From Gammaproteobacteria bacterium (GTDB taxonomy: Bacteria; Pseudomonadota; Gammaproteobacteria; Ga0077536): a DNA stretch of 64,000 nt. Positions 1 to 8,347 of the stretch are shown here, one piece after another; within the stretch, counting starts at the first letter, position 1; every line of letters starts with the position of its first letter. A model generated the notes under the pieces. That model was not told the origin of the DNA and did no database searches. It saw nothing but the letters and a program-made list of their open reading frames with translations. The translations under genes were made by a program, and so were the position numbers. The stretch is taken from the NCBI GenBank assembly GCA_020849475.1, contig JADLGE010000009.1, positions 62,001 to 126,000 of the forward strand. The letters are read 5' to 3'.

Positions 1-1076
1 GCGTTGTAATCGAAAACATCGCGACCCGCGCCGCCGCGCAGCTGGTCGCGGCCCTTGCCGCCGGTGAGGATGTCGTTGCCCGCACCGCCCAGCAGGTTGT
101 CGTTGCCGAGCACGCCGAGCAGTTTGTCATTGCCGTCGAGACCGCTCAGCTGATTGGCGCCACTGTTGCCGATCAGTGAGTTGGCGCTGCTGTTGCCGGT
201 GGCGTTGATATTGGCGATGCCGAGCAGAGTGGCGATGGTCGCGCCCGTGCCAAGCGTCACGCTGGAGGAGCACAGGATCTCGTTGCCATTGACCACATCG
301 ACCTTGACGTTGTCATTGGCGGTGACCGAGCAGTTGACGAGATGGGTGAGATCGCCGCCATGGAATTGCACCTGGAAGCTGCCGCTGGTGACGCCGATGC
401 TGTAGCCGCCGGCGGTGCCGGTGCTGTCGCTCGCCACCAGCGCGCCGTTCTGGCGCGCATCGATGACGACGCCGGCGCGCTGCTCGCCGATGTCGTAGAA
501 GTTGTCACCGTCCTTGTCGTTGATGGCGACGCCGGTGATGAACACCTTGCTGCCGGAGCGTGCGAAATTCTGGGTGGCGTCGACTGAATCGAACGGCACG
601 CTCTGATTCTCGAACAAGAACGCGCCGCGCTTGATGCCGATGCCCAGCTCGCGAAAGTGGGTGCTGAGAATGTTCAGGCGATGGGGCGCGCTTTCGAACA
701 GGCCTTGGTGGTTGGCGATGGTGAAGGCGGTTTCGTTGGCGGTGCCCGAGGTGCCGTTGATGGCGATGTTTTCACCCAGCGAGCCGCCATTGGGAAAGGT
801 GTAGCCGGCCGCCTGGATACGCGTGGTGGGGGTGCCGTCACCGATGCCTTCGTGCTCGAAGAGATCACGGTCGAGCATGAACTGGCTGTGGCCGCGGGCG
901 GCGTCGACCAGCTTGTCGTTGGGCGCCAGCGGCGCCTTGGCCGTGCCATTCAAGGTGCCCGGCGCAAGATTCTTGTTGAGGTCGATACCGAAACGCCGGG
1001 CTTCAGCGAGCGGGTCCAGCCGCGCGCGGTTGACGAGTTCGAGCATCAGTTGTTCGTTGAGAGAAAATTGCGCCAT
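1..1076 (-). CDS. Secreted CAP/SCP-domain protein with C-terminal RTX repeats (C-terminus beyond window)
   Basis: The frame is open from an ATG at 1076 to the window edge, giving about 358 visible residues; the C-terminus is missing. The N-terminal ~150 residues form a CAP (CRISP/antigen 5/PR-1) domain. It opens with a LNEQLMLELVNRARLDP helix, followed by the histidine segment GHSQFMLDHDLFEH, the LGENIA motif and the PHRLNIL motif. A bridge follows that resembles a carbohydrate-binding or SdrD-B-like fold (DKDGDNFYDIGEQ). From roughly residue 315 come glycine/aspartate nonapeptides (GNDKLLG, GNDNLLGGAG, GNDILTGGKG) typical of calcium-binding RTX proteins. There is no N-terminal signal peptide, which agrees with type I secretion through a C-terminal signal. 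CAP domains have varied and often unknown roles, so the substrate cannot be given. Confidence 0.85.
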   Translation of the reverse strand, partial: MAQFSLNEQLMLELVNRARLDPLAEARRFGIDLNKNLAPGTLNGTAKAPLAPNDKLVDAARGHSQFMLDRDLFEHEGIGDGTPTTRIQAAGYTFPNGGSLGENIAINGTSGTANETAFTIANHQGLFESAPHRLNILSTHFRELGIGIKRGAFLFENQSVPFDSVDATQNFARSGSKVFITGVAINDKDGDNFYDIGEQRAGVVIDARQNGALVASDSTGTAGGYSIGVTSGSFQVQFHGGDLTHLVNCSVTANDNVKVDVVNGNEILCSSSVTLGTGATIATLLGIANINATGNSSANSLIGNSGANQLSGLDGNDKLLGVLGNDNLLGGAGNDILTGGKGRDQLRGGAGRDVFDYN

Positions 1077-1328
1077 GGTTCTCACTTATTCTGTCGTACG
1101 CCGCGCACTGTCAAGGCTGCGGCGAGTCTAGGACGAGCTTGGTCGAGCGACGGTCAATTAATGTAATTTTCTGAACGGAGCGCACACATTCGACCGCGCG
1201 TGTTCGCCCGTGCCGGGTTAGCGGCCGCGGCCGGACATTTTGCCGGACGGCACTTTGACTGCCTGCGTGCTGTGGCGCGGTGCGCGGCGGGCTAGACTTG
1301 AGACTATGGCCTCGAGACGCAGGGCGAC

Positions 1329-1820
1329 ATGGGAAAACACGATAGTCACAGAAGCTTGATGACGGCCGCTGCCTTGCTGCTGCTGCTCGGCGCTCGCGCG
1401 AGTTTCGCGGTGACGGTTCACACCTGGGTGGACGCCGACGGCGTGCGTCATTTCGCCGATGCGCCGCCGAGCGACCAAAGCGCGGCGGCGAGCAGCGAAA
1501 TCACCATCGACGGTGGCGCCGCGGCGGTGGCCGAGGACGTCGACTATTACTCGATTTCCAATCAGTGGCAGCGACTGCGCCAGGAGCGTGACGCGCAAAA
1601 CGCCGTGGAACTCGAGCGCCAGCGCATTGAAGCGGCACAAGATGAATCGCCGCCGCCGCTGCCCGAAGAGCCGTCGCAGCCGGCCTACTATCCCAACTAC
1701 TACAACCTGCCGCCGCGTTTCGGACCGCTCTATCCACACGGCGAACCGGAACGCGGCCAGCCTTCGCCGCGCAACGCCAAGGTCAACACGCCGCCACCGG
1801 TGTGGCCGCGCGAACGGTGA
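1329..1820 (+). CDS. DUF4124-domain periplasmic protein
   Basis: The product is 163 aa. A hydrophobic signal peptide (TAAALLLLLGARASFA) ends near residue 27. It is followed directly by the DUF4124 signature VHTWVDADGVRHFADAPP, a short beta-rich module common at the N-terminus of exported gammaproteobacterial proteins. The rest is low-complexity: an acidic and glutamine-rich helix (residues about 70-105), then a proline/tyrosine-rich tail (PAYYPNYYNLPPRF). The family has no assigned biochemical function. The gene stands alone, converging on the TusA-like gene after it. I am confident of the domain but not of any role. Confidence 0.8.
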   Translation: MGKHDSHRSLMTAAALLLLLGARASFAVTVHTWVDADGVRHFADAPPSDQSAAASSEITIDGGAAAVAEDVDYYSISNQWQRLRQERDAQNAVELERQRIEAAQDESPPPLPEEPSQPAYYPNYYNLPPRFGPLYPHGEPERGQPSPRNAKVNTPPPVWPRER

Positions 1821-1833
1821 TGCGTGACGCGCG

Positions 1834-2061
1834 CTACCTGGCGCGCTGGATCACGAAGCGGTAGACGCCGTCGCTGACGCTGGCTTCCAGCAGCGGGTGA
1901 CCGCTGTTATGGCAGAAAGCGCGGAAATCAGTGTCGGAGGCGGGGTCGGTGGCCAGCACTTCCAGAGTCTCGCCGACCGCGATGTCGCGCAGGGTCTTCT
2001 TGGTTTTCAGTATTGGCAGCGGACAGTTGAGTCCGGTGGTGTCGAGTTGCAGGGTGGCCAT
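1834..2061 (-). CDS. TusA-family sulfur carrier protein
   Basis: The product is 75 aa, the usual TusA size, when started at the ATG at 2061. The longer upstream frame adds only low-complexity sequence. Cys13 sits in the family motif LNCPLPILKTKK, where the CPxP cysteine carries a persulfide. TusA-like proteins pass sulfane sulfur between cytoplasmic partners, either for tRNA thiolation or, in sulfur oxidisers, toward rDsr or sHdr. A YeeE/YedE transporter lies about 700 bp away on the other strand and a Sox operon 10 kb away. A role in sulfur oxidation or import is therefore plausible but not proven. The fold could equally be a YedF/YeeD-type paralogue. Confidence 0.85.
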   Translation of the reverse strand: MATLQLDTTGLNCPLPILKTKKTLRDIAVGETLEVLATDPASDTDFRAFCHNSGHPLLEASVSDGVYRFVIQRAR

Positions 2062-2217
2062 GGATGGGGCGTCTCGCAGCGATGATCGTCCTGTGAAGTA
2101 TGCGCGATTGCAGGGCTGATCGCCGTGCGCGGGCGGGCCTCTGGCGGGTGCGTGGCGAGGAGTTTCGGTTTTTAATGGGTGAAACAATTAGCATCGGCAA
2201 TGCCGACAAATATCGTT

Positions 2218-2246
2218 CGAATGTCAGACTGAAGTCTGACCCACAC
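2218..2246. repeat. Palindromic intergenic repeat, family A (single copy)
   Basis: The core GTCAGACTGAAGTCTGAC (2223-2240) has perfect 8-bp arms and is followed by CCACA. The same core with the same flank recurs as inverted pairs near 3887-3956 and 54647-54715. It sits in the gap between the divergent TusA-like and VOC genes. It is a REP-like element of unknown function. Confidence 0.75.
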
Positions 2247-2280
2247 GGGACCGCGCGCGGTCGCAAATAAGGGGGAGAGC

Positions 2281-2745
2281 ATGATTCACGGTATCAATCA
2301 CGTCGCCATTTCGACGCCGGATATTGAACGTTCGGCGGCGTTCTACATGAACCTCCTCGGCTTCGAGGAAGTGTTCCGGCTCAATTGGGACATCGGCCAC
2401 AAGGCCTTGGACGCCATCACCGGACTGCGCGATTCGTCGGCGCGCATCATCATGCTGAAGTGCGGCAATGCCTGCGTCGAGCTGTTCGAATACAGCACAC
2501 CGACGCCCAGGCCGGGCGAGGCGGCGCGGCCGGTGAACGATCACGGCATTACCCATCTGTGCGTGCAGGTCACCGACATCAATGCCGAATACGCGCGCCT
2601 GAAAGCGGCCGGCATGGTCTTTCACTGCGAACCCCAGACCGTCGGCGGCGACATCTGGGCGACCTATGGTCGCGATCCGGACGGCAACGTGGTGGAGCTT
2701 CTGGAAGCGCCGGCCAACAGTGCGCTGGCGGTGGTGGCGGCCTGA
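2281..2745 (+). CDS. VOC-family (glyoxalase/dioxygenase fold) protein
   Basis: The product is 154 aa and covers one vicinal-oxygen-chelate unit of two beta-alpha-beta-beta-beta modules. Likely metal ligands are in the opening strand (INHVAIST), in GITHLCVQVTD at the start of the second module, and the late glutamate in NVVELLEAP. An AGG-type ribosome site (gggggagagc) precedes the ATG. Relatives include lactoylglutathione lyases, methylmalonyl-CoA epimerases and ring-cleaving dioxygenases; the sequence does not decide which. It ends 6 bases before the YeeE-like gene and is probably co-transcribed with it. Confidence 0.85.
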   Translation: MIHGINHVAISTPDIERSAAFYMNLLGFEEVFRLNWDIGHKALDAITGLRDSSARIIMLKCGNACVELFEYSTPTPRPGEAARPVNDHGITHLCVQVTDINAEYARLKAAGMVFHCEPQTVGGDIWATYGRDPDGNVVELLEAPANSALAVVAA

Positions 2746-2751
2746 TTGTCC

Positions 2752-3834
2752 ATGGGCTTGCGCGAGAGCCTGCAGGCAACCGCGCCCTACGGCCTGGCGT
2801 GGGGCGGTCTGGCGCTGGGCGTGGTGTTCGGCGCGCTGGTCGAACACACACGCTTCTGCGCGATGGGCGCCGTGTCGGACTGGCACGGTTTCGGTGACGC
2901 GCGGCGGCTGCGCGCGTGGCTGCTGGCGACGGCCGTGGCGCTGCTCGGCGCGCAGGGTCTGGACGCCGCGGGCGTGGTCGATCTCAATCTCAGCATGTAT
3001 CTCGCCCCCCGCCTCAACTGGCTGGGCAATGTCCTCGGCGGTCTCCTGTTCGGCATCGGCATGGTGTTCGCCGGCGGTTGCGCGAGTCGTAACCTGGTGC
3101 GCCTCGGCGCTGGCGATCTGCGCGCGGCGGTGGTGCTGGTGACGATGGGCGTGTTTGCCTACATGAGTCTCGGCGGCCTGCTGGGGCCGCTGCGTTCCGG
3201 CCTGGAACAGGCCACGGCGCTGGACCTGCCGGGCGAAATGAATGCATCACTGGTTTCGCTGATCACGCTTGCCTTGCCGGCGCCGGCGGGCATGGTGCGT
3301 GTGGCGTTGATACTGCTGCTGGCCGGCGCGCTGCTGGTCTACTGCCTGTCCGATGCCGCGTTTCGTGCATCACCGCGTTTATGGGTGGGCGGCGTGGGCG
3401 TCGGGCTGTGCGTATGCGCGGCGTGGGCGCTGAGCGGGCTCGCCTACGACGAATTTGCCGATGTGCCACTGGCGCCGCAGGGCTTGTCGTTCGTGCGGCC
3501 GGTAGGCGACAGCCTGGAATACCTGCAGCGCTACACCGCCGCGCCCGTGCCGGATTTCGGCGTGGCCACGGTGCTCGGCACCGTACTGGGGGCGGGCCTC
3601 GCAGCGTGGCGCGCCCGGCGTTTCAAACTGGTGGGGTTCGCTGACAGTGGCGACACTCTGCGCAACCTCGCCGGCGCGGCGCTGATGGGTATCGGCGGCG
3701 TGGTGGCGATGGGCTGCAGTATCGGTCAGTCGGTGACGGGGGTGTCGACGCTCGCCGCCGGTTCATTGCTGGCGGCGGCGGCATTGTTCGCCGGAGGAGT
3801 ATTGGGACTGCGAATGCTGGAGAGAATGTTGTAG
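2752..3834 (+). CDS. YeeE/YedE-family (thiosulfate/sulfur transport) membrane protein
   Basis: The product is about 360 aa with around ten hydrophobic segments. It has the family's conserved cysteine motifs: RFCAMGAVSDW near the N-terminus, FAGGCASRNLVR after the third segment, and MGCSIGQSVTGVSTL near the C-terminus. In characterised members (YeeE/TsuA) such cysteines relay thiosulfate across the inner membrane. I chose the ATG at 2752; a TTG at 2746 is an alternative. The gene almost abuts the VOC gene upstream and ends in a gap holding a strong hairpin repeat. With the nearby TusA-like gene it suggests uptake and handling of reduced sulfur, although the usual YeeE-TusA operon arrangement is not present. 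Confidence 0.85.
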   Translation: MGLRESLQATAPYGLAWGGLALGVVFGALVEHTRFCAMGAVSDWHGFGDARRLRAWLLATAVALLGAQGLDAAGVVDLNLSMYLAPRLNWLGNVLGGLLFGIGMVFAGGCASRNLVRLGAGDLRAAVVLVTMGVFAYMSLGGLLGPLRSGLEQATALDLPGEMNASLVSLITLALPAPAGMVRVALILLLAGALLVYCLSDAAFRASPRLWVGGVGVGLCVCAAWALSGLAYDEFADVPLAPQGLSFVRPVGDSLEYLQRYTAAPVPDFGVATVLGTVLGAGLAAWRARRFKLVGFADSGDTLRNLAGAALMGIGGVVAMGCSIGQSVTGVSTLAAGSLLAAAALFAGGVLGLRMLERML

Positions 3835-3886
3835 GAGAGAATTCTTTTGCGCTCGCACCGTCAGCGAGCAGCTTGTGGCCGACTCT

Positions 3887-3956
3887 AATGCCAGACTGAA
3901 GACTGACCCACAATGGAAAGCTGTTTCCCCTGTGGGTCGGACTTCAGTCTGACATT
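3887..3956. repeat. Inverted pair of family A repeats forming a long hairpin
   Basis: Two family A copies face each other (3887-3913 and 3930-3956), separated by about 17 bases. They can form a roughly 26-bp stem with two or three mismatches. The hairpin lies between two converging genes (YeeE-like on + and APH-like on -), so it may act as a bidirectional terminator, although no clear U-tract follows. Confidence 0.8.
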
Positions 3957-4002
3957 CGACTGTCCGAACGAATTACCACGCTGCATAGCGTGATGCCCGG
4001 CC

Positions 4003-5007
4003 CTATAGCTTCGAAAGAAGCTCCTGCGCACGTGTGAACATCGGCATCACGCCCAGGCCAATCTTTTCCCAGGCCGGATCGTGGCGTTGGCCTCGGCGGT
4101 GCAGCTTGACGTTCAGGCAGCCAATACACGCCAGTCGATAGCCGGCCAAGGCCTGATACCACGGAATCTGCTCGTAACGCTTGCCCACGCCCTGTTCGAA
4201 CAGCGTGCGCAGCCGCGCGGGCGCGAGCGGATAAATCGGGTGATAGACGGGCGTCCAGTTGGACTGGTCGGCAATCATCATCAGCCAGCCGATGTCGAGC
4301 AGCTTTGCGCCTATGCCTGAAATTTCCCAGTCGATGATGCCGGTCATGCGGCCCTCGTGATAAAGCAGGTTGCCGGGCTGGTAATCGCCATGGAACAGTC
4401 CCACCGGCTCGCCGTCGGGCAAACTGGCGAGCAGGGCTTTTTCGGTGGCTTCCGCCGCCTTGCTCCATTCCGGTTCCGGGGCCTGCGCGTAGATGCGTTC
4501 CCAGCGCGTGATCTGATCGGTCAGGGTCTCGGGCTGTTCCCAGTCGGCGAGGTGGCTGCGCCAGTCAAACAGATGCAGCTTGGCCAGCACCGTCGCGCAC
4601 TGTTCCCACAGCGGTTCAGCGGCGGCGGCGGTGCGTTCGAACACCGCCGGTGGATCCCATACGAAGAACACCCGGCCCGGCAGGCGTTCCATGATGATGA
4701 ACGGCACCTCGAACCACGGGTTGTCGTCATGGGCCCATGGCACCTGCGGCACCGGCACGCCGGCCTTGTGCAGCGCGCGCAGCAAGGGCGCCTGGCGGTA
4801 CACATCGGTGTTGCCGTGGCGGCGCACGCCCTTGGGCGGCAGCTTGATCACATAGCCGGTGGCCGCGCCTTGCCCGTCGATGACTTCGAACAGAAACGTG
4901 AGGCCGGCATGGCCGTCGGACTCCTGCACGTTGACCACGCGTGCACTGCTGCCGAGCTCGGCGCTGAAGAATGCGGAAAGACCGGATTGAAGTTCTTCGA
5001 TGTCCAC
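4003..5007 (-). CDS. APH-fold phosphotransferase family protein
   Basis: The product is 334 aa with a protein-kinase-like (aminoglycoside phosphotransferase, Pfam APH) fold. The N-lobe carries a lysine strand (GYVIKLPP). The catalytic loop reads GLFHGDYQPGNLLY, with the Brenner motif HxDxxxxN, and the Mg-binding aspartate lies in TGIIDWEISG. Proteins of this subgroup in environmental proteobacteria commonly sit near acyl-CoA dehydrogenases (ACAD10/11-like) and act on small metabolites rather than antibiotics. No resistance function should be read from the fold alone. The neighbours give no pathway clue. The ATG at 5007 gives a full-length N-lobe. Confidence 0.85.
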   Translation of the reverse strand: MDIEELQSGLSAFFSAELGSSARVVNVQESDGHAGLTFLFEVIDGQGAATGYVIKLPPKGVRRHGNTDVYRQAPLLRALHKAGVPVPQVPWAHDDNPWFEVPFIIMERLPGRVFFVWDPPAVFERTAAAAEPLWEQCATVLAKLHLFDWRSHLADWEQPETLTDQITRWERIYAQAPEPEWSKAAEATEKALLASLPDGEPVGLFHGDYQPGNLLYHEGRMTGIIDWEISGIGAKLLDIGWLMMIADQSNWTPVYHPIYPLAPARLRTLFEQGVGKRYEQIPWYQALAGYRLACIGCLNVKLHRRGQRHDPAWEKIGLGVMPMFTRAQELLSKL

Positions 5008-5292
5008 GATGCGTTCCCATGCTGTTCCGAATGTGCGCCGGCATCATAGCCTAGTGACCCAAGGCCTCGCCGCAGTGCCTGCATTGCGCACGTAGGTGCT
5101 GGCCTACAGGCCTGCCGGGAATCCTCCTTCATTTGATTTTTCCTTTTTCAGATTAATCGCTTAGTCACTTCGGCCGGCCTAAAGAAGCGGCCAGTCGCGC
5201 CGTTAGTCTGGGCGAGCGTGATGTCCCCGCAGGCGCGCCGCTCATGGTTCTCCAATGGTTTGCGGGACAGAGGCCGACGCGTGCAGGCATCG

Positions 5293-5994
5293 ATGAGTTC
5301 GCAGCAAGTCCGATCACGGCGCATCGCAAGCCCGTTGCTGGCCTGCGCCATCGGCAGTCTTGTCGCCGCGTCGGCTGCCGCGGTGGACGTGACCGTCACG
5401 CTCCATGACGACACGGGCGCCGCTCCCCAACAGGCCATCGTTGCGTTCTATCCGCGCCATGCAGCCGCGCTTGCGCCAGCGCCGCTCGAACATCGCATGG
5501 ACCAGGTCGACAAGCAGTTCGTGCCGCGTCTGCTTGCCATCCATGTTGGCGACCGCGTCAATTTTCCCAATAGCGACAATATTCGCCATCACGTCTATTC
5601 GTTCTCGCCGGCGCACAAATTCGAGCTGCCGCTGTATCGCGGTATTCCCAGCGCGCCGGTGCAATTCGATACGGCCGGCAAAGTGGTGCTGGGCTGCAAT
5701 ATCCACGACCGTATGTCAGCGCACATCTACGTGCTGGACGCACCGCTGTTTGCGTTGGTCGAGGCCGGGCGGCACACGTTCACCGCGGTCGCGCCCGGCG
5801 ACTACGAGGTGGCGGTATTTCATCCGCGTCAGCCAGACAGTGCCGACGGCGCGCGACACGCGGTGACAATCGCCGCGCAAGCGACGCAGAGCGTCGACCT
5901 TGGCGTCGCACTTGCGCCCGTGGCGGCCGCTGACGACGCCGGACTTTCGCCCCTGGAACTCAAATTCAAGGCCCTGCGTCGTGGCACGCCGTAG
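5293..5994 (+). CDS. Exported cupredoxin-like (methylamine utilisation protein-like)
   Basis: The product is 233 aa from the ATG at 5293. That start places a basic n-region (VRSRRIA) directly before a hydrophobic signal segment ending near AAVDVTV. The frame extends 25 codons further upstream without improving the signal. The mature protein has a plastocyanin-like beta fold. Its copper-type ligands are spread as NIRHHVYSF and VVLGCNIHDRMSAHI, that is an upstream His, then Cys, His and Met in the C-terminal loop. The tail resembles a carboxypeptidase-regulatory-like domain. Its last codons overlap the EAL gene by 14 bases. It heads a four-gene cluster that also contains DUF3034 and an exported globin. 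The name follows family annotation only; no methylamine genes are present. Confidence 0.8.
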   Translation: MSSQQVRSRRIASPLLACAIGSLVAASAAAVDVTVTLHDDTGAAPQQAIVAFYPRHAAALAPAPLEHRMDQVDKQFVPRLLAIHVGDRVNFPNSDNIRHHVYSFSPAHKFELPLYRGIPSAPVQFDTAGKVVLGCNIHDRMSAHIYVLDAPLFALVEAGRHTFTAVAPGDYEVAVFHPRQPDSADGARHAVTIAAQATQSVDLGVALAPVAAADDAGLSPLELKFKALRRGTP

Positions 5995-8347
5995 CCTGCG
6001 GCAACGTCTCATCGTGCTGCTGGTGGCGGCCTTGGGCGCCGTGCAGATCCTGACGCTCAGCGCGGTGCTGCTCGCCACCCATCGCAATGTCCGATTCGAA
6101 CTGCACAACCGTCTGGGCGTGGCCGAGGACGTATTTGAGCGCCTCTACGAATCACGCTTCCGACAGTTGCTGGCATCGGTCGAAGTGCTGTCGTCCGATT
6201 TCGGCTTCAAACAGGCGGCCGCCAGCGCCGACCGTGCAACGATTGCGTCGGCGCTGGAAAATCATGGCGCGCGCGCCGGTGCCGATGTCGCGCTGCTGGT
6301 GGCGCTGGATGGGCAGATGGTCGCCAGCAACGACGCGCAGGCATCCCTGGCGGACAACCCGACCTGGCAGGCGCTGCTCGGGCAGCTGCGCCGCGATGAC
6401 ACGCTGCTCGCGACGGTGACGCTGGACCGCGCGGCCTACCAGCTGGTGGCCACGCCGGTGCGGGCGCCCGAGAAGATAGGCTGGTTACTGCTGGGTTTCG
6501 CCGTCAACGACACGCTGGCGGCCGAGTTGCGCCACCTGACCGGCCTCGAGGTGTCGTTCGTGACACGTTCGCCCAGGCCTCATCTGCTCGCATCGACCTT
6601 GAGCGATGTCGCGCGCGGCGCGCTGTTGGCGGCGTCGCCGGTCAGCACCGTCGCCGGAAAGTCACCGGTCGGCGAACTCAGCCTCAATGGCGAGCGATAC
6701 ATCGGTCGCACCCTGGCCCTGGCTTCCGCCGATCCGCATGTCGACGTGTTGTTGCAGCAATCACTGAGCGCGGCGCTGTTGCCCTATCACCGCCTGGCCT
6801 GGCGACTCGCGGCATTTTTCACCTTGGTGCTGGCGCTCGCGATTGCGGCGGGTGTCAGTGTCGCGCGCAGCGTGACCGCGCCGCTGCAACAACTGGCGGG
6901 GGCCGCCGCGCGCATCGGCGAGGGCCAATACGGCAGCGAAGTCGAAGTACAGTCCGATGACGAGATTGGCCAGCTCGCCGCCACCATCAACGGCATGCAG
7001 TTCGAGATCGCGGAGCGCGAGCATCGCATCGTGCACCAGGCCCATCACGATGACTTGACCGGCTTGCCCAACCGTTGGCTGGCCAATGATCGTTTGAACG
7101 GCGCCATCCACCGCGCGCAGCGCAGCGCGCGGCCTTTCAGCGTGGCGCTGCTGGACCTCTCGCGTTTCAAGCAGATCAACGACAGTCTCGGTCATCACGT
7201 TGGCGATGTGGTGCTGAAGGAAACCGCGCGGCGCATCGTTGCCCGTGCGCGCCGCGCCGATACTGTCGCGCGCCTTGGCGGCGATGATTTCCTGCTGGTG
7301 CTGGAGGGCGCCGACATCCAGCAGGCGCGCGCCATCCTGAGTGTCCTGCGCAGCAGCCTGACGCAGCCGATAGAGCTCGAAGGCATGAGTGTGTCGCTGG
7401 ATTTCCGCGCCGGCGTGGCCAGCTATCCCGAACACGGCGAAGACCCGTCGTCGCTCATGCGCCGCGCCGAGATTGCGATGTACGACGCCAAGGACTCGCA
7501 GGAGTGGCTGGTGCCCTATCGCGCCGGGCGTGATGAAGGTCATCTGCGTCAGCTCGCCATCGTCGCGACCTTGCCGGCGGCGCTGGCGCGCGATGAACTG
7601 ACCTTGCACTACCAGGCCAAGGCCGACATGGGCAGCGGCCTCATCGCGCAGGCCGAGGCGCTGGTGCGCTGGGTGCACCCACAGTTCGGCTTTCTACCGC
7701 CCGATGAATTCATCACTGTCATCGAGCAGTCCGGCAATATCGCGATGCTCACCGCGTGGATAATCGATCGCGCCGCGCGCCAGTGTCGCGAGTGGCTGTC
7801 GCAGGGCCTGGATATCAAAGTCAGCGTCAACCTGTCGGCGCTCGATCTCCTGAACGATGAACTGCCGGCGCTGCTCGAGCGCTGCCTGCACCAATACCAG
7901 TTGTCGCCACGCCAGCTGGGTCTCGAAGTGACCGAGTCGGCAGTGATGCGCGACCCTGCCAGTGCGCTGGCGGTGCTGGCGCGTCTGCGCGAGACGGGCT
8001 TTGGTCTGTCCATCGATGACTTCGGCACCGGCTATTCGTCGCTGGCGCAGTTGAAGCGCATGCCGGTAGATGAACTCAAGATAGACAAGTCCTTCGTGCT
8101 GCATCTGAACGAGTCGTCGGACGATCGCGTAATCGTCAAATCCACCATCGACCTTGCCCACACCCTCGGCCTCAAAGTGGTGGCGGAGGGCGTCGAGACG
8201 GTCGATGCCTGGCATTGTCTGCGTCAGCTCGGCTGCGACGTGGCCCAGGGCTATCTGATTGCAAAGCCACTGGCGCCGGCGGAATTCGAACGCTTTCTGC
8301 GCGCCAACGGCCAGTCCTGTGTGACTCTGACCGAGGCTGCGGCATGA
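5981..8347 (+). CDS. Membrane GGDEF-EAL c-di-GMP protein with extracytoplasmic sensor and HAMP
   Basis: The product is 788 aa from a GTG at 5981, chosen because it puts a basic start (ARRSLRQR) just before the first membrane helix; the open frame begins inside the upstream gene. Order: TM1 (residues about 9-31), a periplasmic sensing region of about 220 residues, TM2 (LAAFFTLVLALAIAAGVSVA), HAMP, GGDEF, EAL. The GGDEF motif is altered to GGDDF, but the RxxD inhibitory site (RRAD) is kept five residues upstream. The EAL domain keeps EALVRW, NLSAL, EVTESAV, DDFGTGYSSL, KIDKSFV and AEGVET. The sequence therefore predicts a c-di-GMP phosphodiesterase; cyclase activity is uncertain. It overlaps both neighbours, which points to one operon. 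Confidence 0.9.
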   Translation: MARRSLRQRLIVLLVAALGAVQILTLSAVLLATHRNVRFELHNRLGVAEDVFERLYESRFRQLLASVEVLSSDFGFKQAAASADRATIASALENHGARAGADVALLVALDGQMVASNDAQASLADNPTWQALLGQLRRDDTLLATVTLDRAAYQLVATPVRAPEKIGWLLLGFAVNDTLAAELRHLTGLEVSFVTRSPRPHLLASTLSDVARGALLAASPVSTVAGKSPVGELSLNGERYIGRTLALASADPHVDVLLQQSLSAALLPYHRLAWRLAAFFTLVLALAIAAGVSVARSVTAPLQQLAGAAARIGEGQYGSEVEVQSDDEIGQLAATINGMQFEIAEREHRIVHQAHHDDLTGLPNRWLANDRLNGAIHRAQRSARPFSVALLDLSRFKQINDSLGHHVGDVVLKETARRIVARARRADTVARLGGDDFLLVLEGADIQQARAILSVLRSSLTQPIELEGMSVSLDFRAGVASYPEHGEDPSSLMRRAEIAMYDAKDSQEWLVPYRAGRDEGHLRQLAIVATLPAALARDELTLHYQAKADMGSGLIAQAEALVRWVHPQFGFLPPDEFITVIEQSGNIAMLTAWIIDRAARQCREWLSQGLDIKVSVNLSALDLLNDELPALLERCLHQYQLSPRQLGLEVTESAVMRDPASALAVLARLRETGFGLSIDDFGTGYSSLAQLKRMPVDELKIDKSFVLHLNESSDDRVIVKSTIDLAHTLGLKVVAEGVETVDAWHCLRQLGCDVAQGYLIAKPLAPAEFERFLRANGQSCVTLTEAAA

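Noticed and set aside
4003-5007. Aminoglycoside resistance gene
   Set aside because: The APH fold is shared by many small-molecule kinases. The sequence and neighbours do not support an antibiotic-modifying role.
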